Origin: Dacryopinax spathularia
Taxonomy: Eukaryota > Basidiomycota > Dacrymycetes > Dacrymycetales > Dacrymycetaceae
DNA length: 64,000 bases
Direction of reading: 5' to 3'
Assembly (NCBI GenBank): GCA_037974965.1
Contig: JBBPFI010000008.1
Location: forward strand, 620,001 to 684,000
The position numbers were made by a program, and so were the translations under genes. The notes under the pieces were generated by a model, which ran no database searches, was not told where the DNA came from, and worked only from the letters and a program-made list of their open reading frames with translations. Shown in pieces: positions 13,807 through 23,697 of the stretch. Each line of letters begins with the position of its first letter. The stretch's first letter is position 1.

Positions 13807-13994
13807 GGTCGTAGCCCTGAAGGTTCGTATGTAGCACGGGCTCTCGCTTCGCTTCAGTTCTGCCCAAAAAGTGATCGGCGCCGATCTAAAAACATAAAAG
13901 CACAGCCACATTCAGGGTCCCAATAATTTGGACACCGCAAAAGTCTCGTCCTCGAAGTCCCTAGCAGCAACTCTACTACATAGACGGTGCAAGC
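13807..13994. promoter_or_regulatory. Shared divergent promoter, NAF1 / mitochondrial EF-Ts
   Basis: The two start codons face away from each other with 188 bases between them, so both core promoters and 5' leaders must lie here. Both products serve ribosome-related processes (H/ACA snoRNP assembly and mitochondrial translation), which makes co-regulation plausible but unproven. No individual factor site is claimed. Confidence 0.6.
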
Positions 13995-15128
13995 ATGGCC
14001 CTCCGATTCACCTCCCGCCCCGCTGCCTTCCTCCGCCCCTCCTCTCGCTGTCGCTACTACTCCAGCGGCCCCTCCACCTCCCCCAAAGTCCCCGTCCAGC
14101 TCATCAAAGAGCTCCGCACGCACGTCGATGTCACCCTTACCAAAGCCCGCGAGGCCCTCACCGCCGCTAACAACGACGTCCAGCGCGCCCTCCACTGGCT
14201 GGAAGAAGACGCCCTCAAAACGGGCGCTGCAAAAGCCGAGAAGCTCGCTGGGCGGGTGGCGGCCGAGGGGGTAGTAGCCATGTCTGTGCTTGGGAGGGGC
14301 ATGTGGGCGGAGCAGAATGGGGGTGGTGTCAGAGCGGCGATGGTGGAGCTGAATTGTGAGACGGATTTTGTTTCGAGGAGCGAGGCGTTTAATCGGCTGG
14401 CGGCGAGTATCGCACATACTGCTGCGTTTCTGGGGGAGCCTGTGCACCAGGACGAGGGGAGCAAGCTGATACGCGAGTTCCCGCTGGATTTGCTACAAGA
14501 CGCGCCTGTTATCCCCGACCCTTCCTCAACCAGCGGCAGCAGCAGTGGGGGAACGATCCGGTCTGCGGTGCAAGATGCGGTCGTCAGATTCGGCGAAAAG
14601 ATCTCCCTCCGTAGAGCAGCATGCATCATCACCGAGCCCGGCCTGCGCCAGTCCTCCAGCAGAGGCTACCGCCTAGGCGCCTACGCGCACGGCAGCCAGA
14701 AATTCGACGCCGGCGAGACCGGGAAAGTCAGCACGCTTCTCGCGCTCGAAGCCCGGTCCTCAAAGCTCGCGGAGCTGATGAAGAACGAAGAGTTTGAGAA
14801 GGAGGTTGTGAGGCTTGCGGACTCGTTGGCGAGGCAAGCGACGGGGATGGAGACTGCTCGGTTGCGAGTGGAAGAGGGGGAAGCGGTGCCGAGCGAGGCG
14901 GACCCGGAGAGTCAGACGCTTTATAGCCAGCCGTTTATTATGATGCTTGGCTCGCCGAGCGAGTCGCCGGTTGGGCAGGTTATTAGGGAGCTTGCGAAGA
15001 AGCATGGGCTGGACGGGCAGGGTGAGGGACTGGAGGCGGTTGACTTTTTGAGGTGGAAGGTAGGGGAGGGGATCGAGAAGCGCGTAGATGACTTTGCGGA
15101 AGAGGTGAAGAAGCTGGCGGGCCAGTGA
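13995..15128 (+). CDS. TSF1: Mitochondrial translation elongation factor Ts
   Basis: Guanine-nucleotide exchange factor for mitochondrial EF-Tu. Single exon, 377 residues. The first 25 or so residues are Arg/Ser-rich without acids (MALRFTSRPAAFLRPSSRCR), as expected for a matrix targeting signal. Then comes the UBA-like N-terminal domain (KVPVQLIKELRTHVDVTLTK, ALHWLEEDAL) and the diagnostic EF-Ts core motif VELNCETDFVSR, whose TDFV element contacts EF-Tu. The C-terminal half carries two diverged core-domain repeats, including PGLRQSSSRGYRLGAYAHG. Length agrees with fungal mitochondrial EF-Ts. Intronless, unlike most neighbours. Start chosen because it opens directly with the targeting peptide. 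Confidence 0.95.
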   Translation: MALRFTSRPAAFLRPSSRCRYYSSGPSTSPKVPVQLIKELRTHVDVTLTKAREALTAANNDVQRALHWLEEDALKTGAAKAEKLAGRVAAEGVVAMSVLGRGMWAEQNGGGVRAAMVELNCETDFVSRSEAFNRLAASIAHTAAFLGEPVHQDEGSKLIREFPLDLLQDAPVIPDPSSTSGSSSGGTIRSAVQDAVVRFGEKISLRRAACIITEPGLRQSSSRGYRLGAYAHGSQKFDAGETGKVSTLLALEARSSKLAELMKNEEFEKEVVRLADSLARQATGMETARLRVEEGEAVPSEADPESQTLYSQPFIMMLGSPSESPVGQVIRELAKKHGLDGQGEGLEAVDFLRWKVGEGIEKRVDDFAEEVKKLAGQ

Positions 15129-15279
15129 TTTAAGGATGAATATACATCATATACCTCCATATAATGCAACACTACTCTCTCCTCCCCTTCGTTCCCCATT
15201 GTTTGGAAATTATAAACCGTCGTTTTACGCAACTAAAATGTGATGGCGAGAATAGTGGAAATCGCCTGGAAGCAAAGGG

Positions 15280-15290
15280 AAAAAGCAAAA
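15280..15290 (-). terminator. RNA polymerase III terminator for tRNA-Phe
   Basis: On the minus strand, two T runs (TTTT then TTTTT separated by GC) begin five bases after the discriminator base of the tRNA, as expected for a Pol III terminator. Confidence 0.8.
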
Positions 15291-15295
15291 GTCTT

Positions 15296-15379
15296 TGCCA
15301 ACTACCTGGATCGAACAGGTGACCATTACATATCAGCAAATGCTTCAGTGTACCGCGCTCCCAGCTGCGCCAAGTCGGC
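15296..15379 (-). tRNA. trnF(GAA): tRNA-Phe (anticodon GAA), with an 11-base intron
   Basis: Read on the minus strand. Acceptor GCCGACT pairs with AGTTGGC (one G-T wobble), discriminator A. D arm GCGC/GCGC with loop AGCTGGGA. Anticodon loop starts CT-GAA-G. T arm ACCTG-TTCGATC-CAGGT is perfectly paired. Mature length is exactly 73 nt once an 11-base intron just after position 37 is removed, the normal place for nuclear tRNA introns. Base pair 27-43 is a G-A mismatch; the other four anticodon-stem pairs are good. A and B box elements are intact and a Pol III T-run follows. Confidence 0.93.
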
Positions 15380-15764
15380 TTCAGACGACCGAGATTAACC
15401 TCCGCGTTATATGTCCTGTAGGCTCCGGGGCATGCGGGTTATTGCTCCATAACTATCATTCGCTTGCGGCTCTGTGCATGTTCGTCAATCCGTCAACCTG
15501 AGATTACAGTCCTCTGATGACACTGACAGCTGCTTCTCAACGCCGGATTGCACTCAGGCGAAGAGATCTGAGGAGGTCATTCGTTTCATGTAAGGTCATT
15601 CCGTGGTATGCAGTCACGACCTTGTGCCCTACTCCCGCGATCTGGAATATGGGCATAGTGAGACCAAATGCAGAAATCATGATAGCTATGGGAAGAAACT
15701 ACAGGATCATAGGACAAGCGAAGCATATTCAACACGACACTAGAAGACTCAGCCTCCACGCGCT
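15380..15764. other. Spacer between tRNA-Phe and the large minus-strand gene
   Basis: Nothing recognisable; probably holds the 3' end of the large gene's transcript on the right and tRNA upstream flank on the left. Confidence 0.5.
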
Positions 15765-18700
15765 TCACTTCAGCTTGATGGCCTCACTCTTGATATCATT
15801 CCAGACCTTCTCGAACACGCTCTTGATGAAGTCCGCCGTCTTGCGAGGATCAAAGGTACCGTCGAAGGCGAACTTCTTGCCCGCGGCAACGCCTTCGACA
15901 TGTACGGTGAGCGGCTTTTCCACCTGACCCTTCAGACCAATAATGCCGCGCAGCGAACCGCTGAGGTGAATGAGGGTGATGTCACACAAGCTCGTGGCGT
16001 GATCCACAGCCCACTTGGCCGCATCGAGCGCGAATTCGCTCCCATCCTCAGCGACCTTGAGTGCCGCATCCGCGGCATCGAGGCCTGTGGAAGCGTGCTT
16101 AGCGGCGTTTAGACCAGCAGTGGCCGCATCGAAAGCGACTTTCTCGGCGCAAGAAGCAAGGTCTTTCAAGGCTTTCGTCGCGGTGGCGAAGGCAGCGTCG
16201 TTCGCCTTCTTGAACGCTTCTAGTGCAGCTTGCGCGGAAGTGAATGCCACCGCCTCGGAGCACTTGCCAAGCCCGTCAACAGAAGCCTGGGCCGCCTTCA
16301 CCGCCGCAGCCGTGGTGGAATCAACGCCCTTGAGGGTCTCCTGAGCGGAGGAGAGCGCAACTGCACCACCGGACTTGGCTGCCTCTAGGGCTGCTTGGGC
16401 GGATTTCATGGCGGTCTCGTCGGCGACGTAGCCTGCGCTCTTCACCACCGCCTTCGCAACATCGAGGGCCTTGTCAGCTGCTTCCTTCCCGACCTTGAGA
16501 CCAGCAAGCTCGGTACCATACTTGACGAGTTCAGCGCGTTTCGGGTTGAGCTTGGATAGATGGTCCAGGCTCTTGATATGGTTTTCGCAATCGTCGATTT
16601 GCTTCTGCAGGCCGTTCACCTTGTTCTGGGCATCGTTGATGGAATGCTCTGCATTGCCGAAATCGCGCTGCATCTTCGCCTCCGCATCGGACACCTTCTT
16701 TTGGGCGTTTGCAATGTCGCTGTTCATCTTGCTTCGTGCACTGTCTACCGAATGCTGTGCGGCGGCCAGCTTGGTCGCCCGTTCATTCGTTGCAGTCTGC
16801 AGCTTATTGCGCGCATCCTGTTGAGCCCTTGTATACGCGGCTTGCGCGTCCTCAACTTTCTTCTGCAGTTCGGCGATGCTTGCGTTATAACGGGCGATGG
16901 TACCTTGGCTGGACTTCGTGACTGCCTCGTTCTTTGCGCTCCAAGAAGCAGAAGCAGCATCGAGCTTCTTCTGCGCGGCGTCCTGCACAAACAGCGTGTC
17001 AGTAGGGAAGACGTTTGGAAGGAGAAAAATACGAACAATGGATTTCTGCATTTCTGCCTTCTCCGTGTCCACCTTCTTCTGCGCAGAGTCGATGCCTTGT
17101 TCTGCCGCTTGTTTTGCGAGGTCGAACTGCTTATTCAGCTCGCTCGCAACATATTGCAAGATGTGTTGCTCCATGACAGCGTCGAATAAAAAGTCGGCAT
17201 TTTCAAGCGATTTGAAATCCACTACGCCAACAAGTTGCGCATTGAGCGAGAACAGCAGAAGGTCAGTGAACTTTAACATCTATACACTTGTCAACGGTTT
17301 TGATCAGCGGGGGTATGGAGCTGCTTACAGCGAAGAATGTAAACGCAGGTTTCGGAAGCACATCCAAGTCGACGTGAAGGGAGACTTCAGCCTCATAGAA
17401 TGTCGCCATACCGTCGATAGCAAGGTGCTGCTTGGACAGGCCGACCTCCACATCCAATGTCGCCTGCGGTCCCGTCGTGCCGCGGACTTCCAGAGGCCCA
17501 AGCTTGAAATCGTCAACACTGCCCTTGAGGGACGCACCAGTGCTCGATACGTTGCAGTCGATGGAGGCGTTCTTTCCAAAGACAACCATCGCGGCGTCGA
17601 AAGAGAATCCACGAGGATACGTGATAGTCCCGAGCGTCGTCCCAGCGGGGCAGATGTACAGCTTGACATCTGTGAATTGTAGGAAATCGTCCGGTTGAGG
17701 AATAGCAAGGCCGGTCAAAACTCTCACGAAGTCGACCACGTCATTGATGTCTAGCGCTTTGACTTCCGCACTCAGGAGTTCATCTGCGGCGAGTCAGATA
17801 GGAGAGCCAAAGAGCAGGCTTGCACTCACGCATCGGATCTTCGCTGATCTCCATAGCAAGGCTAGCTGCGGCTTTGCCAATTTGGAGACCGCCAGCAATA
17901 CCGAAACCGCTACAGAACCGTGCTCAACAAGCGTCCTTTCGCTGCGCAATTGTGGAACTCACCTGGGGATGCCCGTTGTCAAGAATTGCTCGAAGATAAT
18001 CTCCAGCGACAAGGCAACCACCGGACCGATCTTGACATTCTGACTTATGCCGAATGGATCGATCCACCAACCATCGAGCTCTGCGGATGCTCGGGCGCTA
18101 ATGGGATCTATGGATAGTGCAAGCTTGAAATCGAGAGGTGTGTCTGAGTGTGCTGTGGGTATCTTCACTCCCGCGTACAGCATCAGACCTGGCACGTCGC
18201 CGGCCGTCTGAATCTGCAGGGTGAATGGGTCCGTGGAAATGCCCTTGCCTAAGTGGACTATGGTGGGTGATGGTGGCATAATATCCAGCGTGAATCCGGT
18301 AGCTTTCGACCAGCCAGCACTGAAGATGAAGCCACCGGCTGACGTCCTCATCAATGCATTCATCGCATCGATGTTTCCAACCGTGGCGCATATCTGCACA
18401 CCTTGATGGAAGGCGTACGGCGTAGGCGAAAAAATGAAAGACTGTAGCAGAGGATCGTCTTTTGATGCGGCACAAAATGACACTTGCCCAAGCGATAAGT
18501 CGAGGAACGTCCCATGTAACTTCGGCACAACTTTCGAAAGAGGGAGCGTGCTTCCAGACGAGGTCAGACTAGAGAAAATGGTCCACTGTGGTCCAGTCGT
18601 GTCCTCGTAGACGTGGATGGCAGCATCGATAGTAAGGCTGTCGATGGTTACCTCGCCTCCAAGCAGGACGTCCGTTTCCTTGTTGCCCTGCACACTCTGG

Positions 18701-21700
18701 AAGTCGATCTGAATGAAAGCTTTTTTGACTTCAACTTCTCCGAACTTGAGGGTTTCATGGCTGGTGATGTCGCCTCTAAGCGCTACCCCCACTTTTGACA
18801 GGGTCAATGTCGCATTCGCGGCCACATACTCGCCAAATTGAACGTTTTGCAGAGCGATCATTAGTCCAGAACCAGTTGCAACTGCGAGGGTCGCGGAACC
18901 GATTGTGATATCCGCCGAAGGGAGTTTCACTTGACTTCCTACCAGCTGCTCGGCCAGATCAAGGATGTTGTCCAAGCTGAAGTCCGATATCGTGGCGGAG
19001 ATGGCAAAGTTACCGCCGGCAGCATAACTTCCCTCGAAGAATGCCTTTGTTTCGCCGTGCTCGAACATAGCCAGCACGCCAAAGTTGAATGACGAGAGAG
19101 GGCTGGTGATGTCGAAGCTGGACGATAATGCAACATTGGACAGCTGCGGTTCGATAAATACTTGTCGTACTGAGGACTCGGAACAAAACGTACCTTCAGC
19201 CCGTTGATGCCGAACGCATCCTCCCAAAAATCGCCGGCCAAGTCTGCAGCGAGCGAGGCCATTCCGCTCATCTCCGTGATGCTAAAGCTTAGCTCGAGTG
19301 GCAAGACGGAACCCGGAACGGCTAGATGCATCGTGCCGAATATTCCGAATCCGTACTTCATGATCTCCTTCAGTTCGGGATACATTTGCAGAGCCCGCGA
19401 TCCGATCAGTTCGAGACCGATGCTGGTCAGAGTAACCTCGTTGCAGAGTTTCGCGCTGATCCCTGCAAATGTTCCGTCTAGGGTGAAGCTCGGCACTTTC
19501 AGTGCCGTACTCCAATTCTGGCTAGAGCCAAGGCCAGCATGAAGATGCAGATCTGGCTCCTGGACACCAAGGGCCCTTCGCAGAAGAGTGTGAGCCGACC
19601 CGCAAGATTCATCGATGATAACATCGGCGTCGATATGCCAACCCAGCGCTCTGGTCGTATCAAACGGATAGTTTTGATACGTGAAGGTTGTGTTACGGAA
19701 TGGGATCTTGTCGAAGGGCGTCCCTTGCAGCTTATCAATCACCAAAGAGAGATGAAAGTCGCTGTCGAGGATGGCTCGGTCGTAAACTGGCGGCATGAGG
19801 CCCATGACGATGCCAGCCGGTAGAGGTCCTTTCCAAGAATAGAACTTCGCCGTGAGATTCTTGATGCCGAACAGGGTAATATCGCCCACGAGGGTAAAAC
19901 CATCCGCAGGCGGCGCAGATGTGGCGGCAGGAGGAAGTACTGCAGCCGCAGTTCCGGCCGCGGGCCCGCTGGTTTTCGAGATAGGTACTCCCCCAGCCGT
20001 AACTGCGGAAACCACGGTGGGATTCTGAACGATCACGCCATTCGTAGAGACTGACGGGACGGCGGAAGCGGCGGCTTGCCAGATGTTCGCGTGGGATAAG
20101 TCGGTGTTGGGCAAAGGCGCGACGGTCCGCACGACAAACTTCTGCGCCACCGTCGGTGGGCTGAAAGGAAATGGAGTGGTGTTAGTTGTTGCGGTAGTGG
20201 TGGTGGTGGCCGTCGTCGTTGTCGTCGTCGTCTTTGGGGTCGCAGCGAGTTTCCGATTGAACATGAGGTCGTCCAATTGCGATTCGCACCGGAAGGGGTA
20301 ATATTGGCTGTATGGGTCAAATAGGATCGTGTAGTTGAAGTCTCGGTTCTGAGTGGGCCATTAGTTCAGAAACTGCTAACATTGCGACTGGCTCACCCCA
20401 GCAACGTCCTTGAACTTCAGCTCATAGTGCAAGGAGAGACACAACCATTTGTATTTATCTTTGAGCATCCACGGACTGATAGGCACGGGTGCCTTGGGGG
20501 TAAGGTCTATGTCGGTTCTGACGACGCCTTTCGTGGTATCTCCCGCGTCCGGATTTAGCTTCGTAATCATCTCGGGCGCACCGACTGCCGTGGCTGGTTT
20601 GAACCGATCAATCAGCTTAGCGATGAAATCCTCGTGACGAATCATGTTCGTGTTGCACTCGGATGTGCCGAAAATCTGGCAGAAAGGTGTTCATTTTTCT
20701 TCCCAATATGATGAGAAAGGGATAGTACGCACGAGGTTGCCTTGAACTTGAGCACTCTGTGAATCGGGATGGTTTTCTAGCCCGCCGAAGCGGAAGCCCG
20801 TCCTTACAAATGCGTTAGAAGGATCACACTATATGCAGCGCACGGGGTACCTGTGTAGCCACTGAAGAGAAGTTAACAAGCGATACCATGCATGTTAAAT
20901 GACGTACCTCGGCTTCCTTCGGGGAACATTTACCAGTGACAGCGTCACCCCAAAAGGCTCGGGCAAACTTGCACTTTGTTAACAAGAATAGGCGCCGTGG
21001 ACGAGCGGGCTCACCTCCGTAGCGCTAATTCCCATGACGGTACCTTGATCGTCGTCGCGATCATCCTGCCTGCCTGCCTGCAGTTTGGCTTCGTCCCGTT
21101 AGAGAGCAAGTCTTCGGCTGCAGGAAAGATTACGTACGCAAAGTCAACTTAACATTGACAGCATCCCACCCCGTTTGGAAGTTCGTCGGTAGCTTGACTC
21201 CCTTCGCAAGGTTCGCCGCCCATGTTTCCATAGGCCAATTCCTCAATATCTTCTGACCCACGCCAACCGCCTTGTTGACAGCTTGGTAGTCGGTTTCAGA
21301 TATCCAGGTATAGTACATGTTCCAGGGAGCCACGCTGAGCAACTTGAATGTGTTCTTATCAATATCTTTGTACGCCACAGCTTCGCAGTCATACTCGATA
21401 CCGTCCGCCGCTTTCAGGTCATTCAGCGAGTCCTGGAGTATGTCCAAATCATCCTTCGTGCCGCTTTCCGGAGGGGTGAAAACAAGCTTGATAGCTATGT
21501 CCGGATCCATGAACCTCGCGTTGACGTTGAATCCTCCTTTCTTAGGCTGCTTTAGCTCGTCTATATGGGACAGGATCTACAATCTCTTTAGCATGACTTG
21601 GCCACAGCTGTTGAAGGTGACGCACCGGATAGAGTCTAACCCTCAACTGCGTCGTCCAGTCGGCCTCCGAAGGCGCCGCCATACCTCCTCCCAGCATAGT

Positions 21701-22543
21701 TGGGACGAGTTGTTCCGGAGCTATCGCCGAGTAACCCCCTTTCGGGGTCCATGTTCGTACCGTTTTCAATGCTTCACGGCCCAGGTTCTTGAAGTCAAAC
21801 GGCGGAAGCTTGGCGTCCATGGCGTGGTTATACTCATAGGCTGTATATATATCGTGCAGCGCGGGCGTACCATCCGGTGCTGTGAGAGCCTCGAAGTCAC
21901 TCTTCAGGATGTAGAGTGGCTTGCCGACCAGAGGTTCACCAACGTAGACATATCGTCGTTGTTGCTGCGGATTGGTATGGCCATCATCGAAAGCATCATC
22001 GCCTTCCCAAACAAGCGATCGCGTGTTTCCCTTGTTGGTAACCCAAGTTCGCTTCTTACGAAGGCCCTACTCGTGCATATTTAGTGGCGGTTCGTACGGA
22101 GGATAGGACGAAGAACTTGCCTTATAAAGAGGAACGGACACTATATCGCCTGTTTTGTGTGTTGTGACCTTCGTCTTCTTAGACAGCGGTTGGGCGGCGG
22201 ATGGCTTCGGGTTGGACGGGAAGGAGAATTTGACAACGAGAGGTTCGTCCACGCATGGGGAGAATCCCCGAATATTCATCCACCATTTGCCTGCGTTGTC
22301 GCCTTGCGTGTTCGGGTCAAAAATGACCGCACCGTCAGGTGGAGTCGTCTCTTCAGCTACATTGCTGGGATTGGCAGCGGCCCCGGCGTTGTTGGTGCCC
22401 GTTGCAGTCGGAGTGGTTGTCGTTGTTCCGGTGGTTCCGCTCGCTGTAGTAGTCGCGGCAGGAGGCGCCCCGCCGGCACCACCGGCAATGATGCCGGATG
22501 AAGCACTTCCCGGAGGGTTCTTGACCGCTGCAGTAGCTGACAT
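15765..22543 (-). CDS. Very large modular protein of unknown function, coiled-coil C-terminus
   Basis: One continuous chain of about a dozen or more exons, roughly 2,000 residues; I do not recognise the family. Order: a low-complexity Ala/Gly/Thr start (MSATAAVKNPPG); a globular part with GKWWMNIRGFSP, YVYVGEPLVGKPLYILKSDF; an Asp-rich middle; a Thr-rich linker encoded by a simple repeat near 20190-20240; a long beta-rich region in which similar themes recur (FTLVGDITLFGIKNLTAKFY, SFTLDGTFAGISAKL, SADITIGSATLAVATGSGLM, DPFTLQIQTAGDVPGLMLYA), suggesting repeated beta-sandwich-like units; then an Ala-rich coiled coil of about 400 residues (SAQKKVDTEK, SAQAALEAAK, DAAQKKLDAA) with a loose repeat of about 36 residues; and a short beta-like tail (GSLRGIIGLKGQ, FAFDGTFDP) ending SEAIKLK. 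No signal peptide or membrane span seen. One intron (22067-22120) is GC-AG. A start at 22600 is also possible. Small exons between 20650 and 21130 are the least certain. Confidence 0.75.
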
Positions 22544-23697
22544 GGAGCTGAATACGGATGTTTGTTGTTCTAATCTGAGAGTCTGCGATGAGCGCTGCAC
22601 TCACAGAGCGCGGTTTTTATATGTAGGAAAACATACTCCTCGTAGTCGTACCCCTGGTCACCAGGGGTGATTGTGCCCGACATGGGCCGCAAGACATCGA
22701 AGGCAGAAAGGCGGCCGTTCGATCAGGTGGCATTGCGCAGATCTGCGGGCGGTGCCTTCCGCCAGGCACCGTCTCCAGCGAGTCGCTTTCGCTTCGTCCC
22801 CCGCAAAGAGACCGCAACCAGTGGCCGCATGTAATCGCCAAGTCCCAGGCAGTGCACATACACTTCAAAGGCAGCTCAGATGTCTGATGCCAGAACTTAC
22901 TGAAAAGCCGAAGAGGAAAGACCGCATCCGGAAGCTGCAAGAGCGATGCGTGACGAGCAGATGCGGCGAAGGGTCTTATGGTCTTCCGGCAAGTGCCTCG
23001 TCTTCCCTCGATTGATTTTGCCGCTTCTCGAGGGTGTAGTGCAACCGGAGCAGGGAACCTGTGATTTCAGGTTTGAGCCATCGTGTGCCACGTCGATTGG
23101 ATGAAGAACCGACAGGACAGACACGAAGATGGCCAATCCATTGCTGCTAAAACCGGCACGCGGAAGTGTGCTGCCCGCTATGCGATGGCTTGCGGCCGCG
23201 CGACAGACCCTCCATGGCGAGGAACCTGAGGCTTCCACCGAATGTTAAGATTACCCCCGCAAGGTATCAAGGGTCACACCACGCGCCAGAAATAGCAACG
23301 CTGTCCAGTTCCGTGAAGCAGCCAACAACGCATCGGCACCAGGTGTAGCACAACGCAAAGCGGACTGCCCCTAGCCTTCGGCAACCGCAGAGCCTTGTAC
23401 CTGAGTGTGTAATGTGCAGAAGGTTCTGCAGCAGTGTTCACATCCGTAATCCAACGCGGCAGGAGGTTGTTGATTTCTGAGGGAAAGACGAGAGCTGGTG
23501 AATCAAAACAAACCGATTGATCCCTTAGGCCGAATTCATTAGCCTCTGATGTAAGCGGAGGTAAAACCACGTGTGCGTGTCTTCTCTTCGGTCCTCAGCC
23601 CATTACGCCGCAGCGGATTCTGGTGATACCAAAGTCAACTTGTACCGACAATGTCTTCTAAGTAAACACGGTCTGATCTTAGGACAGACCGATGTGA
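22544..23697. other. Intergenic, promoter side of the large gene and 3' side of GH3
   Basis: No coding exon recognised. Upstream flank of the large gene (minus) and downstream flank of the beta-glucosidase gene. Confidence 0.45.
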
